NCBI RefSeq assembly: GCF_003573695.1
Contig: NC_039359.1
Coordinates: forward strand, 88,020,566 to 88,084,565
Direction: 5' to 3'
Length of the DNA: 64,000 nt
From: Papaver somniferum
Lineage: Eukaryota; Streptophyta; Magnoliopsida; Ranunculales; Papaveraceae
The notes under the pieces are model-generated. The model did no database searches, had not been told where the DNA came from, and saw only the letters and a list, made by a program, of their open reading frames with translations. The position numbers and the translations under genes are program-made. Position 1 is the stretch's first letter. Each line of letters opens with the position of its first letter. Positions 23,352 to 33,817 of this stretch are shown in pieces.

Positions 23352-23905
23352 ATGAGTGTCAACAATACTCAAAGTGTAGCAATTAAACAAGAGGCTAACG
23401 CTGTTTGGGATCCCGAGAGCACTAACATATTTTGTGATGAGTGTATCCGAGAAGTCGAAACAGGACATCGTCCTGGTACTCATTTTACAAAAGTAGGATG
23501 GGACAATGTGGTTAATAAATTTAACAGCGCAGCCGGAAAAAATTACACCAAGGTTCAGCTGAAGAATAAATGGGATGCTCTTAAAGTTGATTGGAATTCA
23601 TGAAGACGATTGATTGGGAAGGAAACTGTCCTTGGATGGGATTATGACAAAAAAGACTGTTGCTGCAGATAATGAATGGTGGGAGAAAAAAATAAAGGTT
23701 AGTCAGGTTGATTGATATCTAGTTACTTTGCTCTTTGCATCAAGTTCTAATTACTAATAAAATATCATTTCTGAACTGTAGATGTATCCAGCTGCCAAGA
23801 AGTTTATGAAGAAGGTCATTGAGCCTGTTATGGTTGAAAAGCTAGATAGGATGTTCTTAAAGGTGACTGCTGCTGGTGGAGCTGAATATGGAGGTCCTTT
23901 AGTAT
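23352..23905 (+). pseudogene. PIF/Harbinger ORF1-type Myb/SANT-like protein, broken
   Basis: The frame MSVNNTQSVAIK...VWDPESTNIFCDECI...HFTKVGWDNVV then QLKNKWDALKVDWNS is a Myb/SANT-like DNA-binding domain as encoded by the first ORF of plant PIF/Harbinger elements, whose product helps the transposase reach the nucleus and bind the ends. A TGA replaces the Trp expected after WNS (about 23601). The path then continues as RLIGKET...GW, TKKTVAADNEWWEKKI, an intron-like gap (about 23698-23780), and YPAAKKFMKKVIEPV. It lies inside element A just right of the LINE insertion. Confidence 0.75.
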
Positions 23906-24019
23906 GGAATTTCTGAAGCCTCCGAAAGGTTCTTTTTCTTATTTGTCTGCATTTCTGGATGGTTTTATATTTTTCTGAGCATTAGTTATAAGTGCAACTT
24001 TTAAGCAAATCTTTTTTAC

Positions 24020-24413
24020 CAGGAAAATATTATATAGTGGATGCTGGTTATGCGCAAATGGATGGTTATTTGGGACCATACAAGGATGAACGGTACCACA
24101 TTCCAGATTTTCGTCGAGGTAACAAGCCAACGGGTTAAAAGGAGGTATTCAACCATATTCACTCTTCCCTTAGATATGTGATTGAGCGCTCTTTTTGAGT
24201 ATGGAAGAAAAAATGGTAGATTCTTAGAGAAATGCCAAGTTACCCGTATAGAAGACAAGTTCAAATAGTCGTTGCAACGATGGACATTCATAACTATATA
24301 AGGAGACATGCTACTAGGTATAGACATTTTGAAGATGCTGATAACGGTGTTTATGATAAAACCACTGAACCAGACAATGAAGAAGATCTTAACGCCACCA
24401 ACAGACGGGGATA
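24020..24413 (+). pseudogene. C-terminal end of PIF/Harbinger DDE transposase
   Basis: The text GKYYIVDAGYAQMDGYLGPY, then RYHIPDF, VFNHIHSSLRYVIERSF, VWKKKWRFLREMPSYPYRRQ and IVVATMDIHNYIRRH matches the last third of the DDE_4/Harbinger nuclease domain. IERSF is the region of the last catalytic Glu. Stops interrupt it near 24136 and 24198. The upstream part with the first catalytic Asp is absent, so the element cannot move itself. Orientation matches the Myb/SANT ORF. Confidence 0.85.
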
Positions 24414-24795
24414 AAAAAAAATGGAAAAATTGAGAGATGAAATCACTAAAAGTTTAATGGGAGCTTAAAAGAAAATATATATGTGGTGAAATTTATAAAA
24501 AAATTTAATCAAAAATAAAAATAAGAGCCAATATTAAATAATTGTTTGATCTTAGTTTGATTTTTTTTAACACATAAAGTGGTTTCACATTAAAACGTTA
24601 TGTCTATTTTAGTCATTTGCTATAAATACAATAACTGAACTAATATTTTACCAAACACAATTTGATAATATTTTTAATCAACTTTAGCTTTTAGTATATA
24701 GTTTACCAAACACCTAACTGCTTTTTTTTACACAGCACAACACAACACAATAGAAAAGCGCTTCTGCAAAAGCCACAACATTACCAAACTAAGTC

Positions 24796-25798
24796 TTAGT
24801 ATGGAGTCTATGGACTGATTGGTTGCCAATTGGGTGTGAATTAATTGGTGGACCTGCACCTCCATCGTTAGATTGGTCGATTGGGTCCCATTTTAAAACC
24901 TCCACCCCTATCAACTCTGTGGAGGAGGGGCAGGTCCACCGATTAGTCCACACCACTTGTTCTATCCCTAGATGAGACGGTCGATTTATCGGGATTGATT
25001 TTTCTTTTATATTTTTTCTCTGTCTCTTTTTTTTTTCTTTTTTGAAAGGCCTTGAAAAAACAGAATTCATATCAGAGGTCGAACAAGACATGGATGTAGT
25101 TGTTCAAAAGCTAACCATTATATACAGATAGAGATAAACTCATTACCAAGCTAAAGTACAAGTAAAGCGTTATAAAAGAAGAGATTTCGTACAGGCGCTC
25201 ATCCAGAGACCCTAAACCTGAAGGTTAAGCGTCCTATTTATATACTTCCTTCAAGTGATATAGTGTTACAGCGCCATGCGACAAAGGTGTTTACAAATGG
25301 TACTTCTCCGGTGCTAAGCTTATCGGAGCTCTATTTGCGAACACCTCACGTCAGTTGGAGTCATAATAAGTGAAGCTAATAGTGCTCAGTTTTATACTTT
25401 CGGATGACTAAATGCCTAAGTTAGGTATTTGGTTATACTCTGCTAAAAAAGAAATTATTCATCTTCACCATTTTGGCGATTTTATAGGGAAGAGACCTTT
25501 GATGGTGACGTCTCGTTGCTGGTTTTATGCCTTCTTAAGGCTTTTACTGTCTTCATAGCTCAGTCTAAGCTCTTCAATGATCTTCGCTAGTCATTTCCCT
25601 GATTCCAAATAACTTTGGTAGGGGTATTTTAAATAGCAAAAATTTACCTGTTTGATGATTATCTTTCTTCCTTCAATCCTTCTAAGGTTTTTCAGATTAT
25701 GCTTTGCATGATCAGTAACTGCTTTCTGACCCTGATCTAAGCTGCTTTTCTCATTTGATAGCCATAATAAGTATTTGTTTTGTCGTGTCATTCAATCT
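24796..25798. other. No gene recognised; contains an imperfect hairpin
   Basis: At 24849-24945 the arms GGTGGACCTGCACCTCC and GGAGGGGCAGGTCCACC form an inverted repeat with a loop of about 60 bp, possibly a decayed MITE. The rest is AT-rich DNA with no recognised motif. Confidence 0.5.
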
Positions 25799-26126
25799 TT
25801 ATACTTTTCCCTATTTTTCTCCTTTTTTTTTGGAAGGGTTCCTTTTGACGAAAGCAAAATTTTTTTTTGCAGATGAGGTGGATGTGATGACATTCTACTA
25901 GCAGTGTTGGTGGAATTTCCTTCACAGAGTTCATCTCGTCGTCTAGATGATCTTTTGTTGTTTAACATATGTTCTGATTCTGCAATTGTTGAGATACATT
26001 GGCTGACCAGGTGTGGTCCTTGCTTATTTTCGAGGTTTTGGATCTTTCGCTTCTTTATTATGAAATCCTCAGCAATTTCAGATATAATCTGAATTCAACC
26101 ACAATAACGTCAGGCCAAGTTCGTGC

Positions 26127-28433
26127 TGAAAACGCAGGGGTACCAATTATACACCTAAAGTTTTTGTTCAGCAACTTGTATGGGCAAAACCTAATACAAT
26201 CGCAAACATAGAGACTAAATGATCCTTGACAATATGTATATAAAGTTTATATATCTAACCTCTACTCAATCAGTATGTATATAGATACAAGGTACGCGAA
26301 CCTGATTGTTTAGCAAAGTACTTGGACGATCTCAAAAATCAATATCCAAGATCAATTTAGTCGTATCAAAATAATTCAATCGGAATTCTGCCAAGTAATT
26401 AAACTTTTTATCTATCTTTCAAGATACGAATTCTACAAGAAACTAGTCTCGTAACCAATTCCAATTAAGCGGACGTATCTACTTAGATTTAGTACGTACA
26501 AACCTGTATAAATCCGATTATAAAGATCAAAAATATAATGCGGAAAAAAAAGAAAAACACAAGATACCAGAAGTTTAGTTAACAAGGAAACTGCAGTAAC
26601 AGAAAAACCATGGGACCTCGTCCATATTTGAACACCAAATTGTATTAAGCCGCTACAGATACTAGCATATTATCAGACTTCGGACTAGAATGTAGTTGAG
26701 ACCGGATCCACCCTCCCAGCGATTCAGTTACAGTCGCGTTCTTTAGTATCTTGAACCTCGCATGGCTCTACGCCATTGATTCCCGTAGATAACGTCCTTT
26801 ACAGCCTAAGAGTTTCTTCAACCTAAGGTAATATTTTGAAACCAATCTACCTCTAACAGATAAGTCTATTTGATTTTCGTTTAGATCAAAGATCAGGGTG
26901 AGGAAGTATGTTTACAATAGACAAATCTAGCAAACCTCACAGATTCGGAAATTATGACTCTCGAAAAGCAGCCAAGATTCTTAACTACCTCTCAAGAACA
27001 ATCTTCAAAAGATCAATTAAGATTAGTTTTCAGATATCTATATTGAGAAATACAAAGCCTGGGACAAATAGAACTTTGCGATTACTATCTATCTCTCGTA
27101 AAATATTAGGAAAACATCGATGACAGAAAAGCAAGATCAGGATACACGAACTATCAAGGTAAAGATAGTCGGACCTGGATTCACGAATCCCCAAAACGCA
27201 GTCTTTTAGTCGTATACCTAATTATGTTTATCATAGGAAACCTAGGTCTATATAGGACGACTCTAGAATCAACTAGGACACACAAAGTGTCAGGGGTTGA
27301 ATTTTCCAATTGAAAGAGCATCTCTATTTATAGATTTTAAAGGATCGGAGATTTCTAGAATTCAAGTTAAGATAACTTGAGAATCAAGCAATCATTTTAG
27401 GTCTTGAAAATGCGACAGATGAATATACACAAGGAACTAGTTCTGGAACCGTGTATAATGATTGTTCGGTTTGGAAAGTATGTCGAAGAACTAAAGCGAT
27501 TCGATGTTCATTTAAACATCTAAGAATTTAATCATGATTCATACACATAAGTGTTTGAGTAATCAATGAAGTCTTAGAAGTGTTTGAGAGAGTTTTAGGA
27601 ATGATAAACATATTTAAAAATAAGTCTTTAAGCATATACTAAAATCTTAAAATGGGACAGTTGGTACAACGGCTCGTGAACCGTTAGGCTTGTTCACGAG
27701 TCAGGGTGGAACGGTTCGTGAACCCTACTAGAATACGAACTCAGTTGACCACGGATCGTGAATCGTGTTCGTCAACCGCTAGCTTTTAAAACCAACTTTC
27801 AAATTTCAGTTCATACCGGTTCGTGAACAGTCCCAACTGAACTTGCGGTTTGCGAACTGGTTCTTCAACCCTCCTGTAATTCTGAACTCAGATATCTATG
27901 TTTTCGAACTGGTTCGCCAACCTACCTTGGGTAGAAATATCAGTAAGTTTAATGTTTCTCTTTTATGATGTTTGAAACATTTCTGCATGATAAAATCATT
28001 TGTATGGACAATTTTCAATTGATCCACAAATTAATTCGCACAATAAATTGTTTAGAACTAATATTGTTAAATATAATTGAACATCTTTGCTCAGATTCAT
28101 ATTTCGATATTTTTAACAAGGCAAGCTTGACCCAAAAATTCTTCTTTTTAAATATACTAGAAGTCATAGACATCGTCTCAAAAAGATAGAATGGTAAGAT
28201 AGTGAGTAAAATAGAATGGTTGAGTCTTCACATACCTGATTCAGAAGTTATCCAAATGTCTTCATCGATCTTCAGTCTTCAAGGGTGATGTCTGATACTC
28301 AAATACCAAATTCTAACCTTGTCCTAGACTTGACTTAGTAGACTAGAAACTAAGATATAGTTTTGATCATCTAACATTGATAATAAGCTTGAGATAGCAA
28401 AATTTGTGGGTTCAACCGAGCAATGCTCTAACA
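26127..28433 (-). repeat. Family-A LTR (copy 1)
   Basis: A 2307-bp LTR read on the minus strand: it begins TGTTAGAGCATTGCTCGG at 28433 and ends TGCGTTTTCA at 26127, with TG...CA termini. Just upstream on the minus strand is purine-rich AAAAATATGGAGAT, where a polypurine tract is expected. Confidence 0.88.
27661..27930. repeat. Array of GGTTCGTGAACC dyad motifs in family-A LTR
   Basis: Repeated GGTTC-GT-GAACC and variants such as GGCTCGTGAACC, GGATCGTGAATC and TTGCGAACTGG in about 270 bp. Equivalent arrays occur in the other A-type LTRs at about 31197-31465 and 39975-40255. They lie in the presumed U3 region upstream of the likely transcription start. The arms are complementary, so each unit is a short dyad that could bind a dimeric transcription factor; this is inference. 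Confidence 0.75.
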
Positions 28434-29300
28434 ATCTCCATATTTTTCAATTTTAGTTACAAAACTATTCAATACATATGGATTCATATAAATAAACTTT
28501 TCATCTTAATCCATTATGCTTGATTTCCTTGGTTCTTCAACAAACGTCTTGAATTCTTCGTACTTCAAGTTCTTATATGGTTCTGAATGTGTTCGTTCAA
28601 CACCTTTGTTGTTGAAGATCCGTAGCACTAACAACTTATGAGAATACTCAAAAAAAGATTTGCTAGAATGCGATAATCACACTCTACTCATCAGTTGTTA
28701 TACAAAAATATAGTATTGTTACTTTCCTCAAAGTTGAATTGCACCACAACTTCAAAGCAATAATATGATGATATGTTTTCCCCCTTAGTTTATACTTACT
28801 CCTTTTGCAAAATAAGTAAAACCTATAGATAGTAATCTACTCACATGATGCTCCGAAAATCCATCTCTAATGTAGTAAGATATCACTTAATAATTCTCCC
28901 CCTTTTTGTCAACAAAATTGGCAAAGGTGAAAAATCTGGATCAAGATGAATTAATCAGAAGAGTATTCAAGACTAGAGAACACATATACCAACATTTAGT
29001 TTTGACGATTTCAGCAAGTAAACTCGGTTCGCGTCAAGGAGATATAAAGGTAGAAGAATCTCCTACAACTCCACATCCGCTCTCCCCATAAAGATATTAC
29101 CATTAAGCAAAAGTTCAAAAAAACTCTCCGTTATTTGATTTCAATCCCGAAATAAAAACATGAGCGACCTTAACTCTAATCACAAGAGAAAGATTTTCCT
29201 TTTACATACAAATTTACTCTCCAGTTACGAACAAAATAAATAAGTATCCCAATATTTTTCTCTCTTCTCGCCAGTTACGAACAGAGAAGTTAAAAATAAC

Positions 29301-29334
29301 TCAGTCTCGTTGGTGACGAAAGGGTTCCCATATG
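29301..29334. other. 34-bp filler at the tandem duplication junction
   Basis: Sequence between the two 3502-bp copies that is absent after copy 2. It contains GACGAAAGGGTTCC, which shares GACGAAAG and GGGTTCC with the start of each copy (GGAAGGGTTCCTTTTGACGA). This suggests templated filler made during break repair. Confidence 0.75.
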
Positions 29335-32300
29335 TTATACTTTTCCCTATTTTTCTCCTTTTTTTTGGAAGGGTTCCTTTTGACGAAAGCAAAATTTTTT
29401 TTTGCAGATGAGGTGGATGTGATGACATTCTACTAGCATTGTTGGTGGAATTTCCTTCACAGAGTTCATCTCGTCGTCTAGATGATCTTTTGTTGTTTAA
29501 CATATGTTCTGATTCTGCAATTGTTGAGATACATTGGCTGACCAGGTGTGGTCCTTGCTTATTTTCGAGGTTTTGGATCTTTCGCTTCTTTATTATGAAA
29601 TCCTCAGCAATTTCAGATATAATCTGAATTCAACCACAATAACGTCAGGCCAAGTTCGTGCTGAAAACGCAGGGGTACCAATTATACACCTAAAGTTTTT
29701 GTTCAGCAACTTGTATGGGCAAAACCTAATACAATCGCAAACATAGAGACTAAATGATCCTTGACAATATGTATATAAAGTTTATATATCTAACCTCTAC
29801 TCAATCAGTATGTATATAGATACAAGGTACGCGAACCTGATTGTTTAGCAAAGTACTTGGACGATCTCAAAAATCAATATCCAAGATCAATTTAGTCGTA
29901 TCAAAATAATTCAATCGGAATTCTGCCAAGTAATTAAACTTTTTATCTATCTTTCAAGATACGAATTCTACAAGAAACTAGTCTCGTAACCAATTCCAAT
30001 TAAGCGGACGTATCTACTTAGATTTAGTACGTACAAACCTGTATAAATCCGATTATAAAGATCAAAAATATAATGCGGAAAAAAAAGAAAAACACAAGAT
30101 ACCAGAAGTTTAGTTAACAAGGAAACTGCAGTAACAGAAAAACCATGGGACCTCGTCCATATTTGAACACCAAATTGTATTAAGCCGCTACAGATACTAG
30201 CATATTATCAGACTTAGGACTAGAATGTAGTTGAGACCGGATCCACCCTCCCAGCGATTCAGTTACAGTCGCGTTCTTTAGTATCTTGAACCTCGCATGG
30301 CTCTACGCCATTGATTCCCGTAGATAACGTCCTTTACAGCCTAAGAGTTTCTTCAACCTAAGGTAATATTTTGAAACCAATCTACCTCTAACAGATAAGT
30401 CTATTTGATTTTCGTTTAGATCAAAGATCAGGGTGAGGAAGTATGTTTACAATAGACAAATCTAGCAAACCTCACAGATTCGGAAATTATGACTCTCGAA
30501 AAGCAGCCAAGATTCTTAACTACCTCTCAAGAACAATCTTCAAAAGATCAATTAAGATTAGTTTTCAGATATCTATATTGAGAAATACAAAGCCTGGGAC
30601 AAATAGAACTTTGCGATTACTATCTATCTCTCGTAAAATATTAGGAAAACATCGATGACAGAAAAGCAAGATCAGGATACACGAACTATCAAGGTAAAGA
30701 TAGTCGGACCTGGATTCACGAATCCCCAAAACGCAGTCTTTTAGTCGTATACCTAATTATGTTTATCATAGGAAACCTAGGTCTATATAGGACGACTCTA
30801 GAATCAACTAGGACACACAAAGTGTCAGGGGTTGAATTTTCCAATTGAAAGAGCATCTCTATTTATAGATTTTAAAGGATCGGAGATTTCTAGAATTCAA
30901 GTTAAGATAACTTGAGAATCAAGCAATCATTTTAGGTCTTGAAAATGCGACAGATGAATATACACAAGGAACTAGTTCTGGAACCGTGTATAATGATTGT
31001 TCGGTTTGGAAAGTATGTCGAAGAACTAAAGTGATTCGATGTTCATTTAAACATCTAAGAATTTAATCATGATTCATACACATAAGTGTTTGAGTAATCA
31101 ATGAAGTCTTAGAAGTGTTTGAGAGAGTTTTAGGAATGATAAACATATTTAAAAATAAGTCTTTAAGCATATACTAAAATCTTAAAATGGGACAGTTGGT
31201 ACAACGGCTCGTGAACCGTTAGGCTTGTTCACGAGTCAGGGTGGAACGGTTCGTGAACCCTACTAGAATACGAACTCAGTTGACCACGGATCGTGAATCG
31301 TGTTCGTCAACCGCTAGCTTTTAAAACCAACTTTCAAAATTTCAGTTCATACCGGTTCGTGAACAGTCCCAACTGAACTTGCGGTTTGCGAACTGGTTCT
31401 TCAACCCTCCTGTAATTCTGAACTCAGATATCTATGTTTTCGAACTGGTTCGCCAACCTACCTTGGGTAGAAATATCAGTAAGTTTAATGTTTCTCTTTT
31501 ATGATGTTTGAAACATTTCTGCATGATAAAATCATTTGTATGGACAATTTTCAATTGATCCACAAATTAATTCGCACAATAAATTGTTTAGAACTAATAT
31601 TGTTAAATATAATTGAACATCTTTGCTCAGATTCATATTTCGATATTTTTAACAAGGCAAGCTTGACCCAAAAATTCTTCTTTTTAAATATACTAGAAGT
31701 CATAGACATCGTCTCAAAAAGATAGAATGGTAAGATAGTGAGTAAAATAGAATGGTTGAGTCTTCACATACCTGATTCAGAAGTTATCCAAATGTCTTCA
31801 TCGATCTTCAGTCTTCAAGGGTGATGTCTGATACTCAAATACCAAATTCTAACCTTGTCCTAGACTTGACTTAGTAGACTAGAAACTAAGATATAGTTTT
31901 GATCATCTAACATTGATAATAAGCTTGAGATAGCAAAATTTGTGGGTTCAACCGAGCAATGCTCTAACAATCTCCATATTTTTCAATTTTAGTTACAAAA
32001 CTATTCAATACATATGGATTCATATAAATAAACTTTTCATCTTAATCCATTATGCTTGATTTCCTTGGTTCTTCAACAAACGTCTTGAATTCTTCGTACT
32101 TCAAGTTCTTATATGGTTCTGAATGTGTTCGTTCAACACCTTTGTTGTTGAAGATCCGTAGCACTAACAACTTATGAGAATACTCAAAAAAAGATTTGCT
32201 AGAATGCGATAATCACACTCTACTCATCAGTTGTTATACAAAAATATAGTATTGTTACTTTCCTCAAAGTTGAATTGCACCACAACTTCAAAGCAATAAT

Positions 32301-32836
32301 ATGATGATATGTTTTCCCCCTTAGTTTATACTTACTCCTTTTGCAAAATAAGTAAAACCTATAGATAGTAATATACTCACATGATGCTCCGAAAATCCAT
32401 CTCTAATGTAGTAAGATATCACTTAATAATTCTCCCCCTTTTTGTCAACAAAATTGGCAAAGGTGAAAAATCTGGATCAAGATGAATTAATCAGAAGAGT
32501 ATTCAAGACTAGAGAACACATATACCAACATTTAGTTTTGACGATTTCAGCAAGTAAACTCGGTTCGCGTCAAGGAGATATAAAGGTAGAAGAATCTCCT
32601 ACAACTCCACATCCGCTCTCCCCATAAAGATATTACCATTAAGCAAAAGTTCAAAAAAACTCTCCGTTATTTGATTTCAATCCCGAAATAAAAACATGAG
32701 CGACCTTAACTCTAATCACAAGAGAAAGATTTTCCTTTTACATACAAATTTACTCTCCAGTTACGAACAAAATAAATAAGTATCCCAATATTTTTCTCTC
32801 TTCTCGCCAGTTACGAACAAAGAAGTTAAAAATAAC
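29335..32836. repeat. 3.5-kb tandem duplication, copy 2
   Basis: The direct repeat of 25799-29300, with its own LTR at 29662-31969. Identity ends at AATAAC (32836). The interior of the family-A element then continues, so this copy is the one in continuity with the rest of the element. Confidence 0.95.
29662..31969 (-). repeat. Family-A LTR (copy 2)
   Basis: A 2308-bp LTR almost identical to 26127-28433, with the same TGTTAGAG and TTTTCA termini. It is much more diverged from the 5' LTR at 38467-40719, showing that the duplication is far younger than the insertion. Confidence 0.88.
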
Positions 32837-33817
32837 GATCTTAATGTTAGAGGCACTAAGATACAAGATTTTTGTGAGAAAAATAATCATCGACACCAGT
32901 TACGAACAAGAGAAAAATTATTGTGATAAGACTCAACATAAGAATTACAACTTCTCTAGCCATGTACGAACATCTTATGGAAGTAAGTCGATCCCACATA
33001 TTCCCTGGCGGTGAAGCAATCAAGGAAGTAAGTCGGTCCCTATATAACATCTTGCGGAATGTTGTAGCAGTTTATTCACAAAAGTGTAATATCGGGGAGA
33101 TCAAAACTCCCATTCTAAAAATAGTTTAATTACTCCTTTTTTGCAAGAGTTAAGAGCTTAACCTATGACAAAATATGATATATATATATGTTCTAATCAC
33201 CAGAATATGATAGCAAAGAAAAAATCTCACAAAATAAGCAACACATATATAGTCCATGAAGATTAGGTACTGCAGGTCATCTTCCAAAATAAAATTTAAT
33301 AAATAAACTTTAAACATGCAAGATGATAGTATTTGGAATATCTAATGTAACACATAAGAACTACTCCAAAAGATAGTGTTCCTCCTTAAAACAATAAGAA
33401 TAAAATTCCTTCAAGGAGTTTACTAGTAGCGTAAGGAAACTTACACTGACGAGGGGGTGTAGTCGACATCTCTGTAAGTTTCAAATTTTTCCTCAATCAG
33501 AGACAACTTGGATTCAATGTTCTCAATCTTATCTTCGATTGTTTTAGAAGATGACTGCATATCTTCACTCAAGGCTTGAAATTAGTTCAGCAACCGATTC
33601 ATCTTAAGAGAAAACTCATTAAGTTGAGACCATGATAGATCAGGAATAGATGACTAAACAATTTTATCTTTATTGGAGTCACTGTCGGTGGATTCAAAGA
33701 GAATTATCTTTGATGAAACAGAAGAGTCCAAACATTATTTTGTTTTGAAGGAGACATATATAATTTTGACACTTGACTTGACATAAGAAATACTATGAAG
33801 GGGTGAGAAATAAAATA
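32837..33817 (-). other. Family-A interior with a coiled-coil ORF remnant
   Basis: On the minus strand at about 33665-33470 the path reads SWSQLNEFSLKMNRLLN, a stop, then QALSEDMQSSSKTIEDKIEN and ESKLSLIEEKFETYRDVDY. The heptad-like spacing of Ile and Leu suggests a coiled coil. It lies between the gag part and the 3' LTR, where other Copia-type elements may have an extra ORF. No database family is recognised. The remainder is AT-rich. Confidence 0.5.

Larger units (their letters stand above)
14930..24795 (+). mobile_element. PIF/Harbinger element A, split by a nested LINE
   Basis: The right end at 24795 reads inward as GACTTAGTTTGGTAATG, matching the ends of element B (60490-62028), and is followed by TTA, the usual 3-bp Harbinger target. 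The left part (14930-15567) matches the reverse complement of 60810-62028: shared blocks include the GTTTGGTAAAA segment, the GAGCTTTTAAAAGCTCCAAAAGC-like block and the AATTACCCTTAAATCTTTTAC region. The outermost left ~15 bp of the TIR are eroded. Removing the LINE (15568-23119) leaves about 2.3 kb with a Myb/SANT ORF and the end of a DDE transposase, so this is an internally deleted and decayed copy. Confidence 0.75.
25799..29300. repeat. 3.5-kb tandem duplication, copy 1
   Basis: 3502 bp repeated at 29335-32836. It includes about 330 bp flanking the LTR, a complete family-A LTR (26127-28433) and about 870 bp of the adjoining retrotransposon interior. I saw roughly seven to nine differences between copies (for example at 25898, 26685, 27496 and 28833, plus single-base indels), so they are about 99.7% identical. 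Small ORFs here recur in copy 2 only because of the duplication. Confidence 0.95.

Noticed and set aside
25904..33050. Pairs of identical small ORFs (60-74 aa) at 3535/3536-bp spacing
   Set aside because: They repeat only because the DNA is tandemly duplicated; they lie in LTR and flank sequence, with no domain or coding bias.
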